Positions 44,446 through 53,457 are shown, counted from the stretch's first letter. The stretch: DNA of 64,000 nt from Sphaerochaeta sp. (GCA_022482495.1 JAKVPA010000002.1:186001-250000), one strand, 5' to 3'. Numbers and translations are program-made. The notes: generated from the sequence alone by a model not told the origin.

Positions 44446-47400
44446 TCACTGGGGAAGCTCGCGGACGGTGTAGATTCCCTCCTGTTCGTACGCGATCGCC
44501 TGTACGGCGGCAGCGGCCGCCGACGTGGTGGTGGTGTAGGGGATCTTCAGCCGCATGGCGGCGGTCCGGATGTCATCATCACTGCGGCGGGCATGATAGC
44601 CCATCGGCGTGTTGATCACCAGATCCACCTGGCGGGCGTGCATCATGTCGACGATGTTGGGGTGTCCGTCCTGGACCTTCAGCACCACGTTGCACAGGAT
44701 GCCGGCGTCGAACAGATCCCGCGCCGTGCCATGGGTGGCGAACAGGTGGAATCCCAGTTTCTGCAGTTGCCGTGCGATGGGTACGATGGTCTGCCGGTCC
44801 TTCTTGGTCACGCTGATCACCACGTTGCCCGAGGTAGGCAGCCGGTTGCCCGCAGCCGCCTGGCTCTTGGCGTACGCCTCTCCGAAGCTCCGGCCCATGC
44901 CGATCGCCTCTCCGGTGGAGCGCATCTCCGGCCCCAAGGCCGGGTCGACGTTGCTGAACCGGTCGAAGCTGAACACCGCTTCCTTGATGGCCCAGCCGGT
45001 GATGCAGTGCCCTTCGGCGAACGTGCCCTCCCTGCCGACCAGTCCCTGGGCGACCAGATCCTCGCCGTTCCACACCCGGACGGCGGCTTCCACCAGGTTG
45101 ACGCCGCTGGCCTTGCTGATGAACGGTACGGTCCGCGAGCCCCGGGGATTGACCTCGATGATGTACAGCTTGTCCTCCTTGGAGGCGAACTGGATGTTCA
45201 TCAACCCTTTGACCTGCAGTTCCTGGGCCAGCTTCAGTGCCCATTCCCGCATTTGGGAGAGCACCGACGGGATGGCCTTGTACGGCGGGAACACGGCGGC
45301 GCTGTCGCCGGAGTGGATGCCCGCGGCCTCGATGTGCTGCAGAATGCCGCCGATGTAGATGCTCTTGCCGTCGCTGACGGCGTCCAGGTCATACTCGAAC
45401 GCGTCTTCCAGGAACTGGTCGATCAACACCGGGGCCTTGGGCGTGATCTCCACACCGCTGTGCTCCAGGAAGTCCTGCAGTCCCTCCTCGTCGTCCACGA
45501 TGAACATCCCCCGTCCGCCCAGCACGAAGGAGGGGCGGAGCAGTACGGGGAAACCCACTTCCAGCGCCTTGGGGATGATCTCGTCCCTGCTGTGGGCCGT
45601 CTGGTTGGCCGGGTTGCGAAGTCCGAGTTTCCGGACCACCTGGCTGAACCGTTCCCGGTCGCCTGCCCGGTCCAGTCCGTCCAGACTGGTGCCGATGATG
45701 TTGGCCCCGGCGGCCTGGAGGTCATCGGCCATGTTCAGCGGCGTCTGGCCTCCCAGCTGAACGACGACGTTCTTCGTCCCTTCCAGCCGCATGATCTCCT
45801 TGACGTGCTCGGCCGTCAACGGTTCGATGTACAGCCGGTCGGAGATGTTGAAGTCGGTGGATACCGTCTCCGGGTTGGAGTTGACCATGATGGTTTTCCT
45901 GCCCAGCTTCCGGAACGCCAGGGACGAGAGGGTGCAGCAGGTGTCGAACTCCAGTCCTTGGCCGATCCGGTTGGGGCCGGAAGCCAGGATGATCACGGCA
46001 TCCTTTCCCAGCGGGGTGGTCTCATCCTTCTCCCCATAGGTGGTGTAGCAGTACGGGGTCAGCGCCTGGAACTCACCGGCGCAGGTGTCCACGTGGTGGG
46101 CCACGGCGACGATGCCTTCCCCGGTGCGCATCCGGTACACCGCATCCTCGCTCTGGTGGCTCAGCGTGGCGATCCGTTTGTCGCTCATGCCGTACCGTTT
46201 GGCTTCCAGAATCAGCTCTTTGGTCAGCGGTCCTTTGGACAGTTTCTTGTCCATCTCTGCCTGGCGGACCAGCTGATAGAGGAACCAGCGGTCGAAGCCG
46301 GTCAGCTTGGAGAGCTCGGGGAGGATGGACGGACCGTGCTCCACGATCATCGTGTAGGCGCTCATCAGCCTGAGGGGATGGGCGCTGTGCAGGATGTGGT
46401 CGATCTCATCGTCGGTGTACTTGCCGCCTTCCCGCATGTCGGTCAGTCCTTCGAACTTCCGTTCGCTTGCCCGGATGGCCTTGTTCAGCGCTTCCAGCGC
46501 CGTGCGGCCCAGGGCCAGCGCTTCACCCACCGAGCGCATCTGGGTGCCCAGCGCGCTGTAGGGAAGGGGGAACTTTTCCAGTTCGAACCGGGGCACCTTG
46601 ACGGCGCAGTAGTCCAAGGCCGGCTCGAAGCAGGAGACTGATTTGCCGGTGATCTCGTTGACCACCTCGTCCAGCGTGTAACCGACGGCCAGTTTCGCCG
46701 AACATCGGGCGATGGGGAAGCCGGTCGCCTTGCTTGCCAGGGCGGAGGAGCGGGAGACCCGTGGGTTCATTTCGATGACCACCATCTTGCCGGTATCCGG
46801 GTTGACGGCGAACTGGACGTTGGATCCTCCGCAGTCCACACCGACGGCCCTGAGGATGTTGATCGACGCGTCCCGCATCGCCTGGTAGGCCTGGTCGTCC
46901 AGCGTCTGGATCGGCGCGATGGTGATGGAATCCCCGGTGTGCACGCCCATCGGATCGATGTTCTCGATGGAACAGACGATGATGGCGTTGTCCTTGCGGT
47001 CCCGCATCACCTCCATCTCGAACTCCTTCCAGCCGATCAACGACTCCTCCACCAGCGCCTCATGGACCGGGCTGGTCTCCAGAGCGCGCTCAATGCAATC
47101 GGTGAACTCGGCGTCGTCATGGGCGATGGATCCGCCAAAGCCTCCCAGGGTGAAACTCGGCCGGATGATCACCGGGTATCCGATGTCGTCCTTCGCCTTC
47201 ACCCCTTCCTGGATGGTGTGGACCACTTCGCTGCGGGGGCTTTCCAGTCCCAGCGAGCTGACCACCTGCTTGAACTTGCCCCGGTCCTCGGCAAGCTCGA
47301 TGCTTTTGATGGACGCCCCGATGACCTGCACGTTGTATTTGTCCAGAAGACCCTTGCGGGAGAGCTCCATCGCCAGGTTCAACCCGGTCTGGCCTCCCAT

Positions 47401-47667
47401 CGTCGTCAGGATGGCGTCCGGCCTGTCCCGTTGGAAGATCTGCTCGACGTACTCCGTTTTCAGCGGTTCCAGATAGATGTGGTCGGCGATGCCCGCCGTG
47501 GTCTGCACCGTGGCGGGGTTGGGGTTGACCAGCAGTACTTCGTATCCTTCTTCCTTCAGTGCCTTGACCGCCTGTGTGCCGCTGTAGTCGAACTCACACG
47601 CCTGTCCGATGACGATCGGCCCGCTGCCCACCACCAGGATCCGATGGATGTCTTCCCGTTTGCTCAT
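44446..47667 (-). CDS. carB: Carbamoyl-phosphate synthase large subunit
   Basis: CarB makes carbamoyl phosphate for pyrimidines and arginine. The 1073-residue protein contains the two homologous ATP-grasp halves. Visible landmarks are RILVVGSGPIVIGQACEFDY at the start, EMNPRVSRSSALASKATG in the first half, and ASGPNRIGQGLEFDTCC and EVNPRGSRTVPFISKASG in the second. The C-terminal allosteric domain (GTARDLFDAGILC) follows. Its start overlaps the carA stop. Length is normal. Confidence 0.97.
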   Translation of the reverse strand: MSKREDIHRILVVGSGPIVIGQACEFDYSGTQAVKALKEEGYEVLLVNPNPATVQTTAGIADHIYLEPLKTEYVEQIFQRDRPDAILTTMGGQTGLNLAMELSRKGLLDKYNVQVIGASIKSIELAEDRGKFKQVVSSLGLESPRSEVVHTIQEGVKAKDDIGYPVIIRPSFTLGGFGGSIAHDDAEFTDCIERALETSPVHEALVEESLIGWKEFEMEVMRDRKDNAIIVCSIENIDPMGVHTGDSITIAPIQTLDDQAYQAMRDASINILRAVGVDCGGSNVQFAVNPDTGKMVVIEMNPRVSRSSALASKATGFPIARCSAKLAVGYTLDEVVNEITGKSVSCFEPALDYCAVKVPRFELEKFPLPYSALGTQMRSVGEALALGRTALEALNKAIRASERKFEGLTDMREGGKYTDDEIDHILHSAHPLRLMSAYTMIVEHGPSILPELSKLTGFDRWFLYQLVRQAEMDKKLSKGPLTKELILEAKRYGMSDKRIATLSHQSEDAVYRMRTGEGIVAVAHHVDTCAGEFQALTPYCYTTYGEKDETTPLGKDAVIILASGPNRIGQGLEFDTCCTLSSLAFRKLGRKTIMVNSNPETVSTDFNISDRLYIEPLTAEHVKEIMRLEGTKNVVVQLGGQTPLNMADDLQAAGANIIGTSLDGLDRAGDRERFSQVVRKLGLRNPANQTAHSRDEIIPKALEVGFPVLLRPSFVLGGRGMFIVDDEEGLQDFLEHSGVEITPKAPVLIDQFLEDAFEYDLDAVSDGKSIYIGGILQHIEAAGIHSGDSAAVFPPYKAIPSVLSQMREWALKLAQELQVKGLMNIQFASKEDKLYIIEVNPRGSRTVPFISKASGVNLVEAAVRVWNGEDLVAQGLVGREGTFAEGHCITGWAIKEAVFSFDRFSNVDPALGPEMRSTGEAIGMGRSFGEAYAKSQAAAGNRLPTSGNVVISVTKKDRQTIVPIARQLQKLGFHLFATHGTARDLFDAGILCNVVLKVQDGHPNIVDMMHARQVDLVINTPMGYHARRSDDDIRTAAMRLKIPYTTTTSAAAAAVQAIAYEQEGIYTVRELPQ

Positions 47668-48788
47668 ACGTTGCCCCCCAGTTGGATGAATCGGTCGAAA
47701 ATCCAGGACGCGTCATACGGGCCTGGCGAGGCTTCCGGATGGAACTGCACCGACGCGATGCGGCGCCCCTCGTCCATCAATCCTTCGATGGAACCGTCGT
47801 TGGCGTTGGTGAACCAGATGGAGACGGAGGATGGCAGGGAGGCGGGGTCGCTCATGAAGCCGTGGTTCTGGCTGGTGACGAACGTCTTGCCGCTCTGGTG
47901 GTCATACACCGGGTGGTTCCCGCCATGGTGTCCGAACTTCATCTTCACCGTTTTTCCCCCCAGGGCCCAGGTGATGATCTGGTGGCCCAGGCAGATGCCC
48001 AGCACCGGCATCGTGCCGATCAGGCTCCGTACCATCTGGACGGATGGCTGCAGCAGGGCGGGGTCCCCCGGCCCGTTGGAGAGGAACAGCGCCTGGGCGC
48101 CGGTCGCCAGGACGTCCTCCTTGCTTGCCGTTGCCGGAAGCAGCGTCACGGCGACGTTCCGCCGGTACAGCTGGCGGATGATGGAGCGCTTGATGCCGTA
48201 GTCCACCACGGCGAAGCGGAGGGTGGGGTGTTCCGCTTTCTTGCCGTCGACCAAGGGATCGACCAGGGGGGCTTTGACCGTCACCCCGTCGATCAGATCG
48301 CGCTCGGTGATCAGCGGGAAGGCGCGCAACGTCTTGAGAGCGTCGGCTTTTACCTCTTCGGTGACCGGCCCGTCCACCGACAGGATCATGCCGTTCTGGC
48401 TGCCTGCCTCGCGCAGATGGAGCGTCAGGCTTCGGGTGTCCACATCGCTGATCATCGGGATCCTCTGGGCTTCCAGGTACTCCTCCAGGCTGATCCGCCC
48501 TTCAGGAAGCGGCCCCTGGTACAACTCATGGACGATCATTGCGGTGGCCTTGATGCCGTCACTCTCCGTGAAGGGGGTGTCGCATCCGTAGTTGCCGATC
48601 TCCGGATAGGTCATCACCACCATCTGACCGTGATAGGAGGGATCGGTGAGGATCTCCTGGTAGCCCGTCATGCTGGTGTTGAAGACGACTTCCGCGATGG
48701 GCGCTTCGGCGCCCTCGGGAACCTGGTAGCCATGTGCGGTCCCTGTCCAACAGGATCCGTCAGAAAGCAGAAGTATGGTATGCTGCAT
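47664..48788 (-). CDS. carA: Carbamoyl-phosphate synthase small subunit
   Basis: This 374-residue glutaminase subunit of CPSase delivers ammonia to CarB. The N-terminal CPSase domain starts LLLSDGSCWTGTAHGYQVPEG. The class I amidotransferase domain has nucleophile Cys in VLGICLGHQIITWALGGKT and the His-Glu pair in SVQFHPEASPGP. A GAGGA ribosome site precedes the ATG. It is the first gene of a carAB operon whose promoter region carries four TGTTGCAT-type repeats. Confidence 0.97.
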   Translation of the reverse strand: MQHTILLLSDGSCWTGTAHGYQVPEGAEAPIAEVVFNTSMTGYQEILTDPSYHGQMVVMTYPEIGNYGCDTPFTESDGIKATAMIVHELYQGPLPEGRISLEEYLEAQRIPMISDVDTRSLTLHLREAGSQNGMILSVDGPVTEEVKADALKTLRAFPLITERDLIDGVTVKAPLVDPLVDGKKAEHPTLRFAVVDYGIKRSIIRQLYRRNVAVTLLPATASKEDVLATGAQALFLSNGPGDPALLQPSVQMVRSLIGTMPVLGICLGHQIITWALGGKTVKMKFGHHGGNHPVYDHQSGKTFVTSQNHGFMSDPASLPSSVSIWFTNANDGSIEGLMDEGRRIASVQFHPEASPGPYDASWIFDRFIQLGGNV

Positions 48789-48810
48789 GATTCCTCGTCA
48801 AATTGACGAT

Positions 48811-48904
48811 ATGATAGCGTAGACAGAAAATTTATGCAACAGTTCTTGCATGAATTTGCAACATACCCGAAGAATCTCTTCGGATATGCAACATTTATGC
48901 AACA
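48811..48904 (-). promoter_or_regulatory. carAB promoter with four phased TGTTGCAT repeats
   Basis: On the minus strand -35 TTGCAT (48834-48839) and -10 TATCAT (48811-48816) are 17 bases apart. The -35 lies in the first of four direct repeats TGTTGCA(T/A) at 48834, 48856, 48886 and 48897. Their spacings of 22, 30 and 11 bases are near whole helical turns. A perfect 7-bp hairpin, CCGAAGA/TCTTCGG (48867-48883), lies among them and would end the mgtE transcript. A repressor for pyrimidine or arginine control is likely but unidentified. Confidence 0.6.
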
Positions 48905-48905
48905 A

Positions 48906-50261
48906 TCATACGCCAAGCAACTCTTTGGCGATGGTGAAATAGATCACCAGGCTCATCGCGTCGACGATGGTGGTGATCAACGGGGCGGCCATGATGGCCG
49001 GATCCACGTGGATCTTCTTGGCCAGAAGCGGCAGCAGTCCACCGATCAACTTGGCCAGCAGCACGGTGAAGAACATCGTCAGCGAGACGGTGAAGGCGAT
49101 CATCATCGTGACGTTCCGGTAGGTCAGTACGATCCGGATGAAGTTCACCGCGGCCAGGACAAGCCCGACCAAAATGGATACCCGGAGTTCTTTCCACATG
49201 ATTTTCACCCAGTCCCGGGGTTCCACTTCTCCGACGGCCAGTCCGCGAATGATCAAGGCGGAGGACTGGCTGCCGGCGTTGCCGCCGGTATCGGTCAGCA
49301 TCGGGATGAACGTGACCAGCAGCGGGATGGCGACGAACGCGTCGGTGAACCGCTCCAGAATGGAGCCGGTGATCATTCCGCTGACCATCAGGATCAGCAG
49401 CCAGAGGATCCGGTGCTTGGCCATTTCCACCACGCCGGTCTTCAGATACGGTTTTTCCGACGGTTGCATGGCGGCCATCTTTTCGATGTCCTCCGTCGCC
49501 TCGTCCTGCATGACGTCCACGGCGTCATCCACCGTGACGATGCCGACCAGACGGTTCTCCGCGTCCACCACCGGGAGCGCGACGAAATCGTATTTGTTGA
49601 ACAGCCGGGCGGCCACTTCCTGGTCGTCCGTCGTGGTGACGCTGATGATGTCTTTTTCCATCACGTCCTCGACGTGCTGGTCGTCCTTGGCAAGGAGCAG
49701 ATCCTTGATGGAGGCCGTTCCTTCCAGATGGTGTTCCTGGTCGGTGACGTAACAGGTGTAGATCGTCTCCTTGTCTTCCCCGGTGGAGCGGATCCTGTCA
49801 ATCGCTTCCTTGATGGTCAGTTCCCGTTTCAGGTCGACGAACTCACTGGTCATGATCGACCCGACGCTGTCATCCGGATAGCGCAGGTAGTGGTTGATCA
49901 ACTGGCGGGTTTCCGGTTTGGCGTTGCGCAGTACTTTGCGCACGATGTTGGCCGGCAGTTCCCCGATCATGTCCACGGCGTCATCCACCGACAGATCGTC
50001 GATGATGGTGGAAAGCTGCTGGTCATCCAGCGAGTTGATCAACTGCTCCTGGTTCTCGATGGGGAGGTTGGCGAATACGTCGGCCGCGACCTCCTTCTCC
50101 AGCAGGCCGAAGACGATCATCACCTGGGGTGGAGGAAGCGCCCCGATGAAGTCCGCGACGTCCACCTCGTTGAGGTGGGTGAGTTTTTCCTTCAGATCGG
50201 CATACCGATGATTCTCGGCATCGGCGATCAATGCTTCCTTGTCGTACTGGTAATCTTGCAT
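48906..50261 (-). CDS. mgtE: Magnesium transporter MgtE
   Basis: This 451-residue inner-membrane Mg2+ channel has an N-terminal superhelical MgtE domain (residues about 20-125) and two CBS domains (about 130-255). A membrane domain with five segments follows, including the pore motif GGNAGSQSSALIIRGLA. It starts at 50261. The leader before it is about 155 bases long and folds extensively, which fits magnesium-responsive control. It lies upstream of carAB on the same strand, with the carAB promoter starting at its stop codon. Confidence 0.94.
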   Translation of the reverse strand: MQDYQYDKEALIADAENHRYADLKEKLTHLNEVDVADFIGALPPPQVMIVFGLLEKEVAADVFANLPIENQEQLINSLDDQQLSTIIDDLSVDDAVDMIGELPANIVRKVLRNAKPETRQLINHYLRYPDDSVGSIMTSEFVDLKRELTIKEAIDRIRSTGEDKETIYTCYVTDQEHHLEGTASIKDLLLAKDDQHVEDVMEKDIISVTTTDDQEVAARLFNKYDFVALPVVDAENRLVGIVTVDDAVDVMQDEATEDIEKMAAMQPSEKPYLKTGVVEMAKHRILWLLILMVSGMITGSILERFTDAFVAIPLLVTFIPMLTDTGGNAGSQSSALIIRGLAVGEVEPRDWVKIMWKELRVSILVGLVLAAVNFIRIVLTYRNVTMMIAFTVSLTMFFTVLLAKLIGGLLPLLAKKIHVDPAIMAAPLITTIVDAMSLVIYFTIAKELLGV

Positions 50262-50416
50262 GGCTTACCCCCTGGATGGAAAAGTGATGGGCGAAGCCGA
50301 ATAGGGACTCAGATGTGTGGGAAGCCACACAAGTGGTAGTCCAGATTCGAACTTCTGCTGCTCGGTTTCACGGAGGACCTCCTTGTGTGGAATCTGTTCT
50401 CCGGTACGGGAGAACG
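50262..50416 (-). promoter_or_regulatory. Structured mgtE leader with mutually exclusive helices
   Basis: Read on the minus strand, the leader opens with a 7-bp hairpin GTTCTCC/GGAGAAC (50396-50415). CCACACAAG (near 50380-50388) can then pair perfectly with CTTGTGTGG (near 50320-50328). The latter can instead pair with the CCACAC that follows (near 50310-50317). Two alternative helices sharing one strand are a hallmark of a switch. I could not match the conserved sequences of the M-box (ykoK) magnesium riboswitch. Confidence 0.5.
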
Positions 50417-50423
50417 ACATCTT

Positions 50424-50452
50424 TTTATAGCATCATTTGGGGGATGAGGCAA
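50424..50452 (-). promoter_or_regulatory. Promoter of mgtE
   Basis: On the minus strand TTGCCT (50447-50452) and TATAAA (50424-50429) are separated by 17 bases. Transcription would begin near 50416, directly at the first leader hairpin. Confidence 0.65.
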
Positions 50453-50524
50453 CCCAATGGGAAGGGTTTTTCCACAGATCCGGTGGATGTCGGAAAAAGA
50501 GAGGGAAAGGAATCGGGGAGAAGA

Positions 50525-51193
50525 TTACAGATCGGTGATCAAGGCATCCCCATGGATGGCGTGCCAGCTCGCCCGGAACCCGTCCACCGCCTTGACGACG
50601 GCATCCTGGATCAGTGCCTGGTGCAGCAGGGCAGGGGAGACGGTGCACGCGTCCGCTCCGGCGGCATAGGACGCGATGATCTGCGCCGTTCCTTTCAGAC
50701 TGGCGGCCAAGATGGTGCAGCCGGCGCTCTTGCGGCTGGAGAGAAGCCGGATCGCCGCCTCAGGATCCTCTCCGTTGGTCTGCATCCGGTTGTAGTACAC
50801 CGCAAGGGTGCGGGCCCCGGCCATCATGGCAAGGAGTCCCTGCAGCGGAGAGAGGATCGCCGTGGCGGTGATGTTCACCCCTTGGGCGGAAAGGCGCCGG
50901 ATGGCTTGCAGCCCCGCTTCCGTCACCGGGATTTTGATCCATACGTCATCATCCACTTCGAAGCGGATCCGTTCCGCTTCCTTAACCATCTGGTCGGCCG
51001 TATCCCCGACCACCTGGACGTGCAGGCTCCGCTTCGCTCCGATCAGGCCGCGGATCTCCCGGAGGCGTTCGAAGAAATCGATCTCTCCTTCCGCCTGGAA
51101 GATCGTCGGGTTGGTGGTGACCCCAAAGACGGGGTAGTCCCTGAGTCCTTCGGTGATTTCCTTCAGATCTGCGGTATCCAGCAACAGTTCCAT
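50525..51193 (-). CDS. Transaldolase / fructose-6-phosphate aldolase-like protein
   Basis: This 222-residue class I aldolase belongs to the small TalC/FSA group. It starts MELLLDTADLKEITEGLRDY and has GVTTNPTIF near residue 25. The Schiff-base lysine is in VWIKIPVTEAGLQA (near residue 87). The later NITATAILS and AASLKGTAQIIASYAAGAD match the family. It either transfers dihydroxyacetone units in the pentose phosphate pathway or cleaves fructose 6-phosphate. With the split transketolase and the xylose operon nearby, the transaldolase role is plausible. The gene is separate from the psp operon by 60 bases. Confidence 0.9.
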   Translation of the reverse strand: MELLLDTADLKEITEGLRDYPVFGVTTNPTIFQAEGEIDFFERLREIRGLIGAKRSLHVQVVGDTADQMVKEAERIRFEVDDDVWIKIPVTEAGLQAIRRLSAQGVNITATAILSPLQGLLAMMAGARTLAVYYNRMQTNGEDPEAAIRLLSSRKSAGCTILAASLKGTAQIIASYAAGADACTVSPALLHQALIQDAVVKAVDGFRASWHAIHGDALITDL

Positions 51194-51252
51194 CTGAGTC
51201 CCCTCTTTCCTTTATCACTATACGCCGATTCAGGAAAAAGGGGAGGAAAACC

Positions 51253-52068
51253 TCACGGTTTCTGGGAAGAGAACCGGATCGGCCCGCTGGTCGATTGGAG
51301 GGTGACCTTGACGTTTCCGTCCCCCGCTTTGGTGGCGGGAAGGTCCAACTGGCCGGAGGTGCTGCGCGCCTCAAGCTGGTAATCCGCTTTTTCCTGCACC
51401 AGATCGAAGGAGAGATCCCCGCTGGTGGACAGAAGCCGGATGGTACCGCGCTTCATGTCGCTTGCCGCGGTGATGCTTCCACTGGTGGTGTGCAGGTACA
51501 GGTCGGAGCCATGGTAGCTGTCCAGCGAAAGAGCGCCGCTGGTGGAGGAGATTTCCGTCTCTTCCCGGTCGGTGACCGATGCCAGGGAGATGTCCCCGTT
51601 GGTCGTGGATATCTCGATTTCCTTGGCGGAGAGATCGGCGAGCCGTACTTTTCCGCTGATGGTGCGGATCTCCACGTCATCCTTCACCGACAGGGATGGC
51701 AGGTCGACGGCACCGCTCTTTGTGCTGAGGGAAAGCTCGCCCAGCGTGGAGGATTGCGGGATCGTCACGGTCAACGAACCGTTTCTTCCCCCCGAGACGA
51801 TGATGGAAAGATCCTCGCCATCCCGTTTGGTGGTCGCTTTGCCCGAACCGTGATAGACGAAGGAAAGGTCTGTCGCCTGGGGGTCGGACAGCAACGTGAT
51901 GTCGTCGCTTTCCGTCCGGATGGAAAGATCGGCGGAATCGGAGAGCGCGAAAGTTTCCGTCATTTTGCTGTTCTGCTTGGTGCGGAGGGCGCCGAACCCA
52001 AAGAAGATCGCCAGCGCCGCCACCAGCACCAAAAGGAAGATTTTGTTGGCTTTGGAATCCTTCAGCAT
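51253..52068 (-). CDS. Membrane-anchored Toastrack (DUF4097) protein of the psp operon
   Basis: This 271-residue protein has an N-terminal membrane anchor (IFLLVLVAALAIFFGFGAL, residues 9-27). A long right-handed beta repeat follows, in which phrases such as IRTESDDITLLSD, LSTKSGAVDLPS, ISTTNGDISLAS and LLSTSGDLSFDL recur about every 20 residues. This is the DUF4097/Toastrack pattern, found with PspC domains and in LiaX-type envelope-stress proteins. It starts 1 base after the pspC stop and is the last gene of the operon. It probably senses or binds something at the envelope. Confidence 0.87.
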   Translation of the reverse strand: MLKDSKANKIFLLVLVAALAIFFGFGALRTKQNSKMTETFALSDSADLSIRTESDDITLLSDPQATDLSFVYHGSGKATTKRDGEDLSIIVSGGRNGSLTVTIPQSSTLGELSLSTKSGAVDLPSLSVKDDVEIRTISGKVRLADLSAKEIEISTTNGDISLASVTDREETEISSTSGALSLDSYHGSDLYLHTTSGSITAASDMKRGTIRLLSTSGDLSFDLVQEKADYQLEARSTSGQLDLPATKAGDGNVKVTLQSTSGPIRFSSQKP

Positions 52069-52069
52069 C

Positions 52070-52426
52070 TCATTTCCCCGTGTTGAACCGGTCGTCCCAA
52101 TCCCGTTCCTTGTCGAACATGTCGTTTTCCATCGTTTCGACCTTTTTCTTCAGGTCGTCGTATTTCCGCTTCAGTTCGTCATCACTGGGCTGCCCGTCCG
52201 TATCTGTCCCCTGGTAGCCTTCCGGCTGCATCGGGATGATCAACGAAAGGATCAGGTAGATGATCGCTCCGGGAAACACCCCGGTGAAGATGACGATCAA
52301 CGCCACGATGATCCTGACCATGTTGGGGTCAAGATCCCGCCATTCGGCAAGTCCGGTGCACAGTCCGAAAATCTTCCCCCTGGGGGACCGATACCATCTG
52401 TTTGTCGTCGCTTTTGCCATGATCAT
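52070..52426 (-). CDS. pspC: PspC-domain protein
   Basis: This 118-residue inner-membrane protein of the phage-shock system has a PspC domain at residues 10-72 (WYRSPRGKIFGLCTGLAEWR, then a long hydrophobic stretch VRIIVALIVIFTGVFPGAII). A cytosolic tail follows with a short coiled coil (SDDELKRKYDDLKKKVETME). PspC together with PspB relays envelope stress to PspA in enterobacteria. It overlaps pspB by 4 bases. Confidence 0.9.
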   Translation of the reverse strand: MIMAKATTNRWYRSPRGKIFGLCTGLAEWRDLDPNMVRIIVALIVIFTGVFPGAIIYLILSLIIPMQPEGYQGTDTDGQPSDDELKRKYDDLKKKVETMENDMFDKERDWDDRFNTGK

Positions 52427-52773
52427 GCCTTCTTCTCTTCTTTGCGGCCATCCATGATCGTCTGGATGTTGTCCAGCCGACGCTCCAGGTCGCCGATGCC
52501 TTGCTTCAATCGCTCGCGCTCCAGCTCTTTCTGCCTGGCGCGATCCTTTTCCTCTTCCATCTCCTGATGGAGGCGCTTGACCTTCCCCCTGCGGGAGGGT
52601 TGGTCCCGGTACTCGCTGTACGTTCCCGGCTCGTATCCTTTGTCCATCTCCGCCATGCGGAGCGCCGCGTCGATCTTCTTTTTCTTGATGTTTTCCTTGG
52701 AATCGATGACGACCCAGACGGTGATGCTGCCGAAAATGATGGCGATGATGAACAGCCCGATGTATTCGCTCAT
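52423..52773 (-). CDS. PspB-like membrane protein
   Basis: This 116-residue protein has one N-terminal membrane segment (IGLFIIAIIFGSITVWVVID, residues 5-24). A long charged coiled coil with many Glu, Lys and Arg follows, ending in DLERRLDNIQTIMDGR. The end matches the way PspB closes (a RLxxLExIL-like element). It is longer than E. coli PspB (74 residues), with an extra segment in the middle. Its place between pspA and pspC supports the call more than the sequence does. Confidence 0.75.
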   Translation of the reverse strand: MSEYIGLFIIAIIFGSITVWVVIDSKENIKKKKIDAALRMAEMDKGYEPGTYSEYRDQPSRRGKVKRLHQEMEEEKDRARQKELERERLKQGIGDLERRLDNIQTIMDGRKEEKKA

Positions 52774-52777
52774 TGGG

Positions 52778-53431
52778 TTATTTCTCCTGTTGTTGTTTCC
52801 GTTTCAGTTCCGCAAGCTGCGCGTCGATCTCGTCGGCTTCCTCCAGATCGGAGAACGCCTTCTCCGTATCATGGGCGTGGGATTGTCCGTTCAGATCGTT
52901 CATCGCCTGCATCCGGTCGATCCGTTCCTCCATCGTGGTGAAGTGGTCCATCGGATCCTTGTGCATCGTCTCCTGGGCACGGGCCCGTTCGGCTTCCTGT
53001 TTTTGCTTTTCGGTAAGGATCTTGTATTTCTTCTTCACCTCGGCGAGCTTCTCTTCCAGTTGGGATATCTCGTTCTGGCTGTCTTTGATCAGACTGTCGT
53101 AGTTGGCGATCTCCTCATTGATCCGCTCCTCTTGGGCGACGCACCGTTTCTTTTCCACCAGCGCCTCGCGGGCAAGATCGTCACGAGCCTTGGATACGGC
53201 AAGTTCCGCCCGGCTCTGCCAACGGTTCACCGCCGCCTGGACATCGGAGCGCTGCCGATCCAACCGGGTGCGGCTGGCCATCTTGTCAGCGCAGTTGCTC
53301 TTGATCTCGATCAGCGTGTCCTCCATCTCCTGGATCATCATCCGGAGCATCTTCTGGGGATCCTCCGCACGATCGAGCAGGCTGTTGATGTTGGCGTTCA
53401 CGATATCAAGGAATCTTGAAAATACTCCCAT
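52778..53431 (-). CDS. pspA: Phage-shock protein A
   Basis: This 217-residue peripheral membrane protein of the ESCRT-III/Vipp1 superfamily coats and repairs damaged inner membrane and can restrain PspF. It starts at 53431 (MGVFSRFLDIVNANINSLLD), with AAGGAGT upstream. The amphipathic N-terminal helix is followed by RAEDPQKMLRMMIQEMEDTL and a long coiled coil to about residue 190. A sigma-54 promoter lies directly upstream, and pspF is divergent, exactly as in enterobacteria. Confidence 0.95.
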   Translation of the reverse strand: MGVFSRFLDIVNANINSLLDRAEDPQKMLRMMIQEMEDTLIEIKSNCADKMASRTRLDRQRSDVQAAVNRWQSRAELAVSKARDDLAREALVEKKRCVAQEERINEEIANYDSLIKDSQNEISQLEEKLAEVKKKYKILTEKQKQEAERARAQETMHKDPMDHFTTMEERIDRMQAMNDLNGQSHAHDTEKAFSDLEEADEIDAQLAELKRKQQQEK

Positions 53432-53457
53432 GGTTGCTACTCCTTCATCCATCATAC

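Noticed and set aside
44008-46641. 877-codon open frame antisense to carB and aspS
   Set aside because: It spans two well-supported genes and has no recognisable motif. It is a shadow of the coding strand.
50340-50375. tRNA-like T-arm (GTTCGAATC...ACTACCA) on the minus strand
   Set aside because: The flanking stem does not pair over five bases and no acceptor, D or anticodon arm can be drawn.
50262-50416. Known M-box (ykoK) magnesium riboswitch before mgtE
   Set aside because: The position fits, but the conserved M-box sequence blocks could not be found, so I report only an unclassified structured leader.
50525-51193. Transaldolase-like gene as part of the psp operon
   Set aside because: There is a 60-base gap with its own possible -10 region, and the function does not fit. 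It may receive read-through but is treated as separate.
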